41,522 nt of DNA from Corallococcus interemptor (GTDB lineage: Bacteria > Myxococcota > Myxococcia > Myxococcales > Myxococcaceae): contig NZ_RAWM01000076.1 in assembly GCF_003668875.1 (NCBI RefSeq), positions 1-41,522 of the forward strand, given 5' to 3'. Shown here piece after piece: positions 1 to 6,754 of this stretch. The notes beneath the pieces were generated by a model. It was not told the origin of the DNA. It made no database searches and was given only the letters and a program-made list of their open reading frames with translations. A program made the position numbers and the translations under genes. Each line of letters starts with the position of its first letter. The first letter of the stretch is position 1.

Positions 1-73
1 CCGGGGAGGAGGGGGCCTGGGCCATGGCGGCGCTGGAGCTCAACAGGGTGAGGGCGACGAGGAGTGGGCGCAT
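1..73 (-). CDS. Partial secreted protein (N-terminus only)
   Basis: The reverse strand has an ATG at 73 followed by 24 codons that run off the window edge. The peptide starts MRPLLVALTLLSSSAAMAQA. It has a basic residue at position 2, a hydrophobic stretch of about 14 residues and an A-x-A type signal peptidase I site (AMA before QAPSSP). The product is therefore probably periplasmic or an outer-membrane protein. It lies 119 bases downstream of a PhoB-type regulator, with a possible Pho-box-like repeat between them. A phosphate-related porin or binding protein is an attractive guess, but nothing in these 24 residues shows it. The function is unknown. Confidence 0.6.
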   Translation of the reverse strand, partial: MRPLLVALTLLSSSAAMAQAPSSP

Positions 74-153
74 AGAAGGTCGGCGGGCGTCTCGGGGGTG
101 TCGAGAACGCGCAACGATCTATGGGGCGGATGTGGCTGTTTGACGGCCCTTGC

Positions 154-170
154 GTGACAAATGGGTAACG
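154..170 (-). promoter_or_regulatory. Possible Pho-box-like direct repeat
   Basis: The minus strand reads CGTTACCCATTTGTCAC. This is two copies of a TGTCA-like half-site (CGTTAC and TGTCAC) spaced 11 bases apart, the spacing of the enterobacterial Pho box (CTGTCATAAATCTGTCAC). The match is about 11 of 17 positions. It sits 81 bases before the start of the partial secreted gene and just after the stop of a PhoB-type gene. The myxobacterial PhoB site may differ from the E. coli one, so this is only a candidate. Confidence 0.3.
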
Positions 171-171
171 G

Positions 172-187
172 AAAAAGAGGGCGCCTC
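172..187 (-). terminator. Short hairpin with T-tract after the orphan phoB
   Basis: On the minus strand, just after the stop codon at 193, GAGG-CGC-CCTC is followed at once by five T. The stem is only 4 bp, extendable with G-U pairs, so it would be a weak intrinsic terminator. It is the only hairpin I found here followed by a T run. Confidence 0.4.
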
Positions 188-192
188 CCCGC

Positions 193-882
193 CTACCCGG
201 CCGCCGGGTCCACGATGCGGTAGCCCACGCCGCGCACCGTCTCCAAGAGGGCACGCGCGGGGCCCAGCTTGTCGCGCAGGCGCATCACGTGCGTGTCGAT
301 GGTGCGCGTCTCCAGCGCGCTGGACAGGCCCCAGACCTGCTCCAGCAATTGCTCGCGCGTCTGCACCCGGCCAAGCCGGGCCATGAGGTACTCCAGCAAG
401 CGGAACTCCAGCGCGGTGAGGGGCGTCTCCTTCTCCTCCACGAAGAAGCGGTGCTGGGTGATGTCCAGGCGCAGGGGGCCCAGGGCCAGGGGCGGGCTGC
501 CCTCCTGGGGCGTGGACGTGCGCCGGAGGATGGCCTTGAGCCGCAGCACCAGCTCGCGCACGGAGAAGGGTTTGACGACGTAGTCGTCCGCGCCGACCTC
601 GAAGCCGCGGATGCGGTCCGCCTCCTCGCTCTTGGCGGTGAGCATGACGATGAGCACGTCACGCAGGCGGGGGTTGGCGCGCAGGTGGCGGCAGACCTCG
701 ATGCCGGACAGGTCCGGCAGCATCAGGTCCAGCAGCACCACGTCCGGGGGCTGCTCGCGCGCGGCGGTGAGCGCCGCCTCCCCGGTGAAGGCCACGCGGG
801 TGGTGAAGCCCGCGCCGCGCAGGTTGAAGTCGATGAGCTCCGCTAGATCGCGCTCGTCGTCGACGATGAGTACGTGGGACAT
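193..882 (-). CDS. Orphan PhoB/OmpR-family response regulator
   Basis: This 229-residue protein is a DNA-binding response regulator of the OmpR/PhoB family. The N-terminal receiver domain has the acidic pair D8-D9, the phospho-acceptor D52 in VVLLDLMLPD, the T/S switch in MLTAKSEE and the conserved lysine in VVKPF. The C-terminal winged helix (about 130-225) carries TALEFRLLEYL and the recognition-helix stretch TRTIDTHVMRLRDKLGP, ending VRGVGYRI. The start at 882 (MSHVLIVDDE) is chosen because it begins directly at the receiver beta strand; an upstream open frame adds only low-complexity residues. No histidine kinase lies next to it; the neighbour is a SixA-like phosphatase. It is closely similar in layout to the phoB at 9088-9768, so it is a paralogue that may be fed by PhoR or another kinase. 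Membership of the family is certain, the regulon is not. Confidence 0.93.
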   Translation of the reverse strand: MSHVLIVDDERDLAELIDFNLRGAGFTTRVAFTGEAALTAAREQPPDVVLLDLMLPDLSGIEVCRHLRANPRLRDVLIVMLTAKSEEADRIRGFEVGADDYVVKPFSVRELVLRLKAILRRTSTPQEGSPPLALGPLRLDITQHRFFVEEKETPLTALEFRLLEYLMARLGRVQTREQLLEQVWGLSSALETRTIDTHVMRLRDKLGPARALLETVRGVGYRIVDPAAG

Positions 883-938
883 GGCGGGCACGTACTGTGC
901 GCGTCTCGCTTCGCGCCCGCGTGACGCGCCGGCAACAA

Positions 939-960
939 GTGCGTCACGTCCGTCACGCAC
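939..960. promoter_or_regulatory. Imperfect 22-bp palindrome, candidate operator
   Basis: A 22-base dyad has the form GTGCGTnACGnnCGTnACGCAC. Only four positions break the symmetry. It lies between the sixA-like gene and the PhoB-type gene, 57 bases before the regulator start. The core CGTCACG/CGTGACG also recurs nearby at 919-928 and inside the dyad, so a regulator could bind repeatedly. It could be the operator for the orphan regulator. No half-site in the window confirms who binds. Confidence 0.4.
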
Positions 961-982
961 CCGCGACGCCAGCGACGCCAGC

Positions 983-1462
983 TCAGGGCCGCCGCAGGGA
1001 GCGGCCCGGCGCGGCCATCCACTGCAGGGAGAACGCGCGCCCCTCGGGCTTGAGGGCGACGGCGCAGCCCTTGCGCAGCTTGTCCGGCAGGGCATGGCCC
1101 AGCGCGAGCGCGGCGGCGCGCTCCAGGGAGGGGTTGTGTCCCACCAGCGCCCAGCCCGGGCCCACGTCGCGCGCCAGCTTGAGCACGTCGCGGGCCGCGC
1201 CCTTCCTGGGGACGAGCGCGGGGTGGACCTCCACGTGGGACAGGCCGAGCGCGTCCGCGAGCAGCTCCGCGGTCTGCACCGCGCGCACCAGGGGGCTGGT
1301 GATGATGCCCATGAGCGGCGTGAGGCGCGCGAGCTTCTTCGCGTGCTGACGGAAGGCGGCGCGGCCCTGGGGCGTGAGGGCGCGGGCCTCGTCGCCCAGG
1401 GCGTGGGAGTCCTCGGCCACGGCGTGGCGCACGAGGAGAATGGGCAGGTCGCGTTCGGCCAT
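983..1462 (-). CDS. sixA: SixA-like phosphohistidine phosphatase
   Basis: This 159-residue protein belongs to the histidine phosphatase (phosphoglycerate-mutase-like) superfamily, SixA branch. Near the N-terminus it has LLVRHAVAED, with R12-H13 as the catalytic RH motif; further on are the arginine of ITSPLVRAVQTAELL and the second catalytic histidine in ALVGHNPSLE. SixA removes phosphate from histidine of phosphotransfer or PTS proteins in the cytoplasm. The length matches the family. It is 100 bases upstream of the orphan PhoB-type regulator on the same strand, so it may modulate phosphotransfer towards it; that link is inferred. The start codon has no Shine-Dalgarno sequence but has a -10-like hexamer 8 bases before it. 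Confidence 0.88.
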   Translation of the reverse strand: MAERDLPILLVRHAVAEDSHALGDEARALTPQGRAAFRQHAKKLARLTPLMGIITSPLVRAVQTAELLADALGLSHVEVHPALVPRKGAARDVLKLARDVGPGWALVGHNPSLERAAALALGHALPDKLRKGCAVALKPEGRAFSLQWMAAPGRSLRRP

Positions 1463-1470
1463 GGGCGCGC

Positions 1471-1476
1471 GTTGTA
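1471..1476 (-). promoter_or_regulatory. -10-like hexamer 8 bases before sixA start
   Basis: The minus strand reads TACAAC, then 8 bases, then ATG. At this distance transcription would begin at or next to the start codon. No Shine-Dalgarno sequence is present, which fits a leaderless transcript. No clear -35 was seen. Confidence 0.3.
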
Positions 1477-1527
1477 GTGCGATTCGCGCCCGCGTGGATG
1501 TGACGAACGGGTGGACTGCTCTGTGGA

Positions 1528-1968
1528 TTACTCCACGCCGCCCAGGAAGAACGCGAGCAGGAGCAGCGCGAGCACGCCCGTGGTGATGGCGGCGAAGGTG
1601 CGGTCCTTCTGCGCCCGGAAGATGCCCAGGGACAGGGCCACGCGCAGCACGGGCACGGTGATCATCACCAGCAGCCCCGCCATCACGAAGGACTGGCCGC
1701 GCACGGCCATCACGCCCTCGAAGACGTCCGTCAGCTGGTGCGGCGCGGCGTCCGGAGCCGTGAGGCGCTGGAGCGCGTCCGGCGACGAGAAGTAGTCCGG
1801 GTGGCGGAAGAACGTCATCACCATGCCGCAGGTGACGAGCGACATGCTGAGCAGCACACCGCCACGCAAGAGCTGGCTGATGAGCAGCTCCGGCGTGAGC
1901 GGCACCACCTCCTGCGTGACGGCGGTGGTCTCTTGAGGAGACGGAGGTTCACCGGGTTCCGGGCTCAT
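1528..1968 (-). CDS. DUF1634-type integral membrane protein
   Basis: This 146-residue protein has a short Pro/Glu-rich cytoplasmic N-terminus and then three hydrophobic segments: about 34-52 (LLRGGVLLSMSLVTCGMVM), about 90-110 (SFVMAGLLVMITVPVLRVAL) and a final stretch TTGVLALLLLAFFLGG. This arrangement, with LLRGGVLLS in the first helix and the VLRVALSLGIF segment, is typical of DUF1634 proteins. They are usually encoded beside TauE/SafE permeases, as here. The start ATG at 1968 overlaps the stop of the permease gene by four bases (ATGA), so the pair is translationally coupled and probably works together. The function of DUF1634 is unknown; it may be an accessory subunit of the permease. Confidence 0.82.
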   Translation of the reverse strand: MSPEPGEPPSPQETTAVTQEVVPLTPELLISQLLRGGVLLSMSLVTCGMVMTFFRHPDYFSSPDALQRLTAPDAAPHQLTDVFEGVMAVRGQSFVMAGLLVMITVPVLRVALSLGIFRAQKDRTFAAITTGVLALLLLAFFLGGVE

Positions 1969-2828
1969 CCGCGGATTCCCTTGGACAGCATCTCGTACGA
2001 CACCCACAAGAGGACGGCCACGAAGAGCATGCGCAGCGAGCCGCTCTTGAGCTTCGTGAGGAAGCGCGAGCCCATGAACGCGCCCAGCGTGACGCCCACG
2101 CACACGGGGCCGGCGATGAACGGATCGATGTCGCCGCGCGCGAAGTAGATGCCCGCGCTGGCCGCGGCCGTGACGCCAATCATGAAGTTGCTGGTGGCGG
2201 TGGAGACCTTGATGGGCAGCCCCATGGCCAGGTCCATGGCCGGCACCTTCAGCGCGCCGGAGCCGATGCCCAACAGGCCGCTCACCGTGCCCGCGATGTA
2301 CATGAGCCCCAGGCCCACCAGAGGCCGGTGCACGCGGTACGTCACCTCACCGCCGGTGGACACGTCGTAGTAGCTGCCGTGCAGGCCCAGCCGGTCCGCG
2401 AGGGCATCCGGCGGCGGCTCCGCGCGGGGGCTGCGGTCCTCGCGCAGCTTGCGCAGCATCGCGAGCGCCGAATAGGCCATCACCGCGCCGAAGAGGAAGT
2501 ACAGCGCGCGGCCGCCCACCATGCCCGCGAGCATCGCGCCCGACACGGCGCCCGCCACGGTGGCCAGCTCCAGGAACATGGCCACGCGCAGGTTGGCCAG
2601 GCCGTCACGCACGTACGCCGCAGCAGCGCCGCTGGACGTGGCGATGACGGACACGATGGAGGCACCCACCGCGTAGCGGATGTCCACCTTGAGCACGAGC
2701 GTGAGGACGGGGATGAGGATGAGGCCGCCGCCCAGGCCCAGCAGCGAACCCAGCAGGCCCGCCCCAATGGAGACGCACAGCACGATGGCGACGAAGTTGA
2801 AGGGAGTTGCGTCCAAGACGGCGGCCAT
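1965..2828 (-). CDS. TauE/SafE-family permease
   Basis: This 287-residue inner-membrane protein of the TauE/SafE (formerly DUF81) family transports small anions such as sulfite or organosulfonates; the real substrate cannot be read from sequence. The N-terminal half has the family signature GSLLGLGGGLILIPVLTL in the first helices, with a repeat in the second half (GLLGIGSGALKVPAMDLAMG), consistent with an inverted duplication and about eight membrane helices. The start ATG at 2828 is preceded by a strong Shine-Dalgarno sequence (AGGAGGA). The following DUF1634 gene overlaps its stop. A cytoplasmic loop near 130-150 is charged. The family call is firm; naming it a sulfite exporter would be over-reading. 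Confidence 0.88.
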   Translation of the reverse strand: MAAVLDATPFNFVAIVLCVSIGAGLLGSLLGLGGGLILIPVLTLVLKVDIRYAVGASIVSVIATSSGAAAAYVRDGLANLRVAMFLELATVAGAVSGAMLAGMVGGRALYFLFGAVMAYSALAMLRKLREDRSPRAEPPPDALADRLGLHGSYYDVSTGGEVTYRVHRPLVGLGLMYIAGTVSGLLGIGSGALKVPAMDLAMGLPIKVSTATSNFMIGVTAAASAGIYFARGDIDPFIAGPVCVGVTLGAFMGSRFLTKLKSGSLRMLFVAVLLWVSYEMLSKGIRG

Positions 2829-2880
2829 CTTCCTCCTGGCCCTCGCGCATGCAAGCGCTTCACGCTCAGCCCGTCTGGTT

Positions 2881-2907
2881 GCCCGCTCTGGACCGTCCCC
2901 AGAGGGC
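2881..2907 (-). terminator. Hairpin after the ClC/small-protein pair
   Basis: A 6-bp stem (CTCTGG/CCAGAG) extends by three pairs after a one-base bulge, with a 7-base loop. It lies just downstream of the small membrane protein gene on the minus strand. No T-tract follows, so it may act as a rho-dependent or non-canonical terminator, or simply stabilise the mRNA end. Confidence 0.35.
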
Positions 2908-2924
2908 AGGGTGCCGATGGCCCT

Positions 2925-3146
2925 TCAACGTTGGCGGGGCGCGTCCGGGGGCTGCGGCATGGGCCAGCCCTGGAACAACGGCCATCCCCGGTAGGGGTTA
3001 CCCCGGGTGGGTTCTTCCGTGGGTTCCGTTGACTCCGGGTGCAGGCCCGGGGGCGGCGGTGTGCGCAGCAGCACCCATGTGAGCACGATGCACAGCAGGC
3101 TCATCACGACGATGCTCCACGCGCGCGTGCGGGGCTCCAGCTCCAT
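2925..3146 (-). CDS. Small single-span membrane protein
   Basis: This is a predicted 73-residue protein, unrecognised. It starts MELEPRTRAW, has one hydrophobic helix at about 11-27 (SIVVMSLLCIVLTWVLL) and then a proline- and glutamate-rich tail with PYRGWPLFQGWPMPQPPD. Its ATG begins immediately after the stop of the ClC channel gene with no base between them, so if translated it is coupled to the channel. It could be a small channel accessory protein. The reading frame has the same strong GC third-position bias as its neighbours, but in this genome that is weak proof. No family is recognised. Confidence 0.5.
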   Translation of the reverse strand: MELEPRTRAWSIVVMSLLCIVLTWVLLRTPPPPGLHPESTEPTEEPTRGNPYRGWPLFQGWPMPQPPDAPRQR

Positions 3147-4913
3147 CTAGAAGCGCCCCCGCTTGAGCAGGTCGCCCTTGGAGAGGGAACCCAGCAGGTG
3201 CCGGCGTCCGTCCACCACGGGAAGCCGCTCCAGCTCCGTGTGGCCGAACCGCGCGGCCACCTCCGCCAGGGACAGGTCCGGGGTGATGGGCTGCACACCG
3301 GTGTCCATCACGTCCGCGGCCACCGTGGCCTGGAGCAGCGAGTGGTCCGGCAGGTGGCCTTTGAGCGCGTCCAGGGTGATGACGCCCAACAGGCGCCCAT
3401 CCGCGTCGGTGACGTACAGGTCCGCGCCCGGGGGCTGCTCCAGGAGCAGCACCACCACCTCGTTGAAGGGAGCGGAAGGGGGCACGCGCTGCGTGGCCGG
3501 AGACAGGAGCGAGCGCACGCCCTCCTCGCGCAGCCAGTGCGGCACGGAGGCCGGCACGCGCACGTCGCGCTTCGCGAGCACGGACGTGTAGAGCGACTCC
3601 GGCTCCAGCCGGCGGCTGACGACGGCGGCCACCACCGCGGCGAGCATCAGCGGGAGGATGAGGTCGTAGTCGCCCGTCATCTCGAAGATCATCAGCACCG
3701 CGGACACGGACGCGTGCGTGGTGCCCGCCAGCACCGCGCCCATGCCCAAGAGCGCGTAGGCCCCGCTGGGCGCCGCGCCGCCTGGAATCGCCCGCTCCAC
3801 CAGCATCCCGAACGCGCCCCCCAGCAGCGCGCCGAAGAAGAGGGACGGGGTGAAGAGCCCGCCCGGCACCCCCGCGCCCGCGCACAGCGACGTCACCGCC
3901 AGCTTCGCCAGGGGCAGGATGAGCAGCAGCGCCAGGGGCAGCGTCCCGTGCAGCGCCATGTTCACGGAGTCGTAGCCGTTGCCCATGAGGTACGGCCCCG
4001 CGATGGCGGTGAGGCCCACCACCGTCATCGCGACCAGCGGCATGAACGGCGTGAGCCACGACGGCAGCTTGTCCAGGAGGTCCGAGGCGAGGTTGATGCC
4101 CCGCACGTAGAGCGCGGAGGCCCCGCCCACGAGCACGCCCAGGAGCAGCGCCAGCACCAGCTCGCGCGGATGGGTGAGGGCGTAGTGGGGGATGACGTAG
4201 CTGGGGTGGTCCGCGATGAGCGTGCGCGACACGAGCGTCGCCACCACGCACGACACGACGATGGGACCGAAGAGCTCCAGCGCGAAGCTGCCCAGCAGCA
4301 CCTCCAGCCCGAAGAGGGCCGCGCCAATGGGCACGTTGTACGCGGACGCGATGCCCGCCGAGGCGCCGCACGCCACCAGCACGCGCGCCTGGCCCGGGCC
4401 CAGCCGCAGCCACCCGGACAGCGCGGAGCCACTGGCCGCGCCCGTCTGGAGCAGCGCACCTTCACGGCCCAGGGGGGCGCCCAGCGCCACCGCGATGATG
4501 GACACGAAGCCGCGCAACAGCGCGCGAGGGAAGGGCAGCCGGCCGGACTTCACCCAGATGGATTCGATGATGCCCGCGGTGCCGTGGCCGCGCAGGGGCT
4601 GGCCCACCACCAGGGACACCCACGTCACCAGCGCGCCGCCCAGTACCGGCACCAGGAACCGGCGCCAGCCCGGCGACGCGAGCGCGCCCTCCAGGAAGTG
4701 CTCCGTGGTGCTCTGCCAGAACAGGTGCTGGGTGAAGCGAAGCACGGCGAGCAGCGCCACCGCGCCCAGCCCGGAGATGAGCCCCACGCCCACCACCAGC
4801 ACCCAGAAGCGCCGCTCCTGACCCAACAGCCCCCGGAGGATCCGCCGCAGCCAGGGCGAGGGTTCCCCCGTCCTCAGGTCGGGATGCACGGCTCCGGATG
4901 TGGGTTCGGGCAT
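3147..4913 (-). CDS. ClC-type chloride channel/transporter with CBS domains
   Basis: This 588-residue membrane protein is a ClC chloride channel or H+/Cl- exchanger. The family signatures are present in order: RGHGTAGI (about 108-115, in place of the usual GSGIP), PLGREGALLQTG (about 148-159, with E151 matching the gating glutamate) and GVPGGLFTPSLFFGALLGG (about 348-366). There are about ten or more membrane helices. The C-terminus (about 455-588) has two CBS repeats; the second contains DVMDTGVQPITP and ELERLPVVDGRRHLLGSLSKGDLL. CBS pairs usually bind adenosine nucleotides. The start at 4913 (MPEP) is ATG; a GTG at 4922 would add three residues (MEA). GHG instead of GSG in the first ion-binding loop is a deviation that may alter anion choice. 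A small membrane protein gene follows directly. Confidence 0.9.
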   Translation of the reverse strand: MPEPTSGAVHPDLRTGEPSPWLRRILRGLLGQERRFWVLVVGVGLISGLGAVALLAVLRFTQHLFWQSTTEHFLEGALASPGWRRFLVPVLGGALVTWVSLVVGQPLRGHGTAGIIESIWVKSGRLPFPRALLRGFVSIIAVALGAPLGREGALLQTGAASGSALSGWLRLGPGQARVLVACGASAGIASAYNVPIGAALFGLEVLLGSFALELFGPIVVSCVVATLVSRTLIADHPSYVIPHYALTHPRELVLALLLGVLVGGASALYVRGINLASDLLDKLPSWLTPFMPLVAMTVVGLTAIAGPYLMGNGYDSVNMALHGTLPLALLLILPLAKLAVTSLCAGAGVPGGLFTPSLFFGALLGGAFGMLVERAIPGGAAPSGAYALLGMGAVLAGTTHASVSAVLMIFEMTGDYDLILPLMLAAVVAAVVSRRLEPESLYTSVLAKRDVRVPASVPHWLREEGVRSLLSPATQRVPPSAPFNEVVVLLLEQPPGADLYVTDADGRLLGVITLDALKGHLPDHSLLQATVAADVMDTGVQPITPDLSLAEVAARFGHTELERLPVVDGRRHLLGSLSKGDLLKRGRF

Positions 4914-4941
4914 GGCCTCCACACCTGTCCAATGTACGGAG

Positions 4942-4960
4942 CCGGGAAGGGGCTTCCCGG
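4942..4960 (-). terminator. Perfect 8-bp hairpin between protease and ClC genes
   Basis: CCGGGAAG-GGG-CTTCCCGG forms an 8-bp perfect stem with a three-base loop in the 102-base gap after the protease stop and before the ClC start. No T-tract follows on the minus strand. It may end the protease transcript or sit in the leader of the ClC transcript. Confidence 0.4.
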
Positions 4961-5015
4961 GAACATGCGCGCTTTTCCGGAAGAGCCCCGCCCGGCTGGC
5001 TGTCCTCCAGACGGG

Positions 5016-6554
5016 TTACCTGCCCGCCGGGGTCCTGGCCTCCTTGCCCTGCGCGCTCTTCGCGGGCTGACGCGTCTGGCCTGCCGGTTCACCCGTGAGG
5101 CCCAGGTGGATGCCGGGGGGCGGCGGGTTCTTGAGCACGGACTCCGTCCGCGTCGCGGGCTCGGTGGCGTCCGGCGCGAAGCGGTCCGCCAGCTCCGCGG
5201 CGGTGTCGCTCAGGTCCCGGTGCGCGACGATGGTGCGCTCCAGCGTCTTGCCCAGCCGCGCCGAAGTGTCGAAGGTCTGCCGCGATTCATCCGAGCCCGG
5301 CAGCGAGTCCTGGTACGAGAACGCGAGCGTCGCGTCCCTGCGCATCGCGTCCAGCAGCCGGGCCAGCTGCTGTTGCAGCTCCGCGTCCTGCTCCGCGCGC
5401 GGGCGCTCCAGGAGTCCCCGCTCGCCGCCGAACCAGACGCGCCCCACCTTCCCGAAGCCCTCGTCCGTGGAGGCCACGGGCAGGTCCTCCATCACGATGA
5501 GCGGGTGCACGCGGCGCGGGAAGTCCTGTTCGTACAGCGCGAAGAGCAGGGTTCCGTCCGCGCGCGGGAACACCGCCGCGGTGCGCGAGCCGAAGGGGAA
5601 GAACGGCGTGGCGGACACCTCCGCGCGCTTCGCCACGCGGGCGCGGGCCAGCGCGTCCAGCGGCGTCGTGCCCTCCTGCGGACGCTTGGGCGTGCGGCGC
5701 AGGTTGGTCATCAGGTCGCGCGCCTGATCAATCCCCACCACCACGTTGAGCGCGCTGCCTCGCGAGTAGCCCGCGTGGTAGACGCCCACCAGCTCGAACT
5801 CGCCCGTCTTGCAGGAGATGGCCAGCACGGGCGACCCTGAGTTGCCCTGTGACAAGAGCGCGTCGATGACGAAGTCGTCGTGGTACCACTCCTTGTACTC
5901 GTCGCGGTCGTAGGCGGAGATGACCTTGCCCATGTTGGTGGCGTTGAAGACGCCCAGTGGGAAGCCGCGCACGTCCACCACGTCGCGCTCGCGCACGGCG
6001 GCGCTCTTGCCCACCTTCCACGGCATCACCGTCAGCGGCGCCTTGGACTTGATGACGGCCAGGTCCAGCTGCGGATCCACCACGGCCTTGGACAGCGGGA
6101 CGTCGTCGCGGTCGTAGTGGTCCGCCTCGTTCTCCACGATGCTCAGGCCGTCCTTCACGCGCTTGCAGCCGGAGGGCACGCCGTCCACCGGGTGCGCGTC
6201 GCTGGTGACGTCCGGCCACTCCACCACGTGCTCGTTGGTGAGCAGCAGCGTCTCCCCGGCCTGCTGCTTGTACGCGAACGCGGTGCCGTGCGCGGACACC
6301 GGCGTGCGCGTGCGGCGCACGTTGCCCTCCGCGCCGTAGGACAGGCACTCGTACACGGCGGTGCTGCGCACGCAGTACGTGTACTTCTTCTGCGTCGCCT
6401 GCTCGAAGGCCCGCGCCTTGGGCGACAGCGCGGCGTAGCTGTCCGCGTACTCGCCCTCGCAGTACGGCGCGGGGGGCGGGGAAGGCAGAGGCTCTGCTTC
6501 GGTGGCGGTGAGGGACACCGCCATCACCGACAGTCCGACCATCCACCCGACCAT
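5016..6554 (-). CDS. Secreted trypsin-like serine protease
   Basis: This 512-residue protein has an N-terminal signal peptide (MVGWMVGLSVMAVSLTATEA) and a trypsin-like domain at about 85-265. The catalytic triad is readable: H109 in LLTNEHVVEW, D164 in PQLDLAVIKS and S239 in SQGNSGSPVL. The pattern is that of the S1/DegP type used in protein quality control or secreted proteolysis. No PDZ domain is evident. Instead about 240 residues follow, containing a stretch rich in R, E and Q (around LLERPRAEQDAELQQQLARLLDAMRRD) and a proline-rich end. The start at 6554 is supported by GGGAGGGGCC just upstream and by the signal peptide; a start 20 codons earlier would hide it. Cysteines near 62, 70 and 130 may form disulfides outside the cytoplasm. 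The substrate is unknown. Confidence 0.85.
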   Translation of the reverse strand: MVGWMVGLSVMAVSLTATEAEPLPSPPPAPYCEGEYADSYAALSPKARAFEQATQKKYTYCVRSTAVYECLSYGAEGNVRRTRTPVSAHGTAFAYKQQAGETLLLTNEHVVEWPDVTSDAHPVDGVPSGCKRVKDGLSIVENEADHYDRDDVPLSKAVVDPQLDLAVIKSKAPLTVMPWKVGKSAAVRERDVVDVRGFPLGVFNATNMGKVISAYDRDEYKEWYHDDFVIDALLSQGNSGSPVLAISCKTGEFELVGVYHAGYSRGSALNVVVGIDQARDLMTNLRRTPKRPQEGTTPLDALARARVAKRAEVSATPFFPFGSRTAAVFPRADGTLLFALYEQDFPRRVHPLIVMEDLPVASTDEGFGKVGRVWFGGERGLLERPRAEQDAELQQQLARLLDAMRRDATLAFSYQDSLPGSDESRQTFDTSARLGKTLERTIVAHRDLSDTAAELADRFAPDATEPATRTESVLKNPPPPGIHLGLTGEPAGQTRQPAKSAQGKEARTPAGR

Positions 6555-6754
6555 GGCCCCTCCCGCGTTGTCGTCGCTGGGGTTGTTGCTAAGAACCGGC
6601 GCGCCCACGTGCATCTGTGCGCGCGGGAGGCCGAGCGGATTTCGCGGTGCGAAAAGCCCGCTGTCCGTCAGAAGCGGCGGCGCGCGTGTCCATTCCCGGA
6701 CGGCCCTGCCCCACGCGCACGCACCCGGTGGGCGCGGGCCTCACCCGTCCAGCC

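Noticed and set aside
141-160. A third Pho half-site next to the repeat at 154-170
   Set aside because: The next GTCA-like sequence is 14 bases away, not 11, so it does not fit the Pho spacing.
3039-5840. A long open frame of over 900 codons on the plus strand, opposite ClC and the protease
   Set aside because: It is rich in R, H, Q and A without any domain. Very high GC third positions leave few stop codons, so antisense frames stay open. The minus-strand genes have real motifs.
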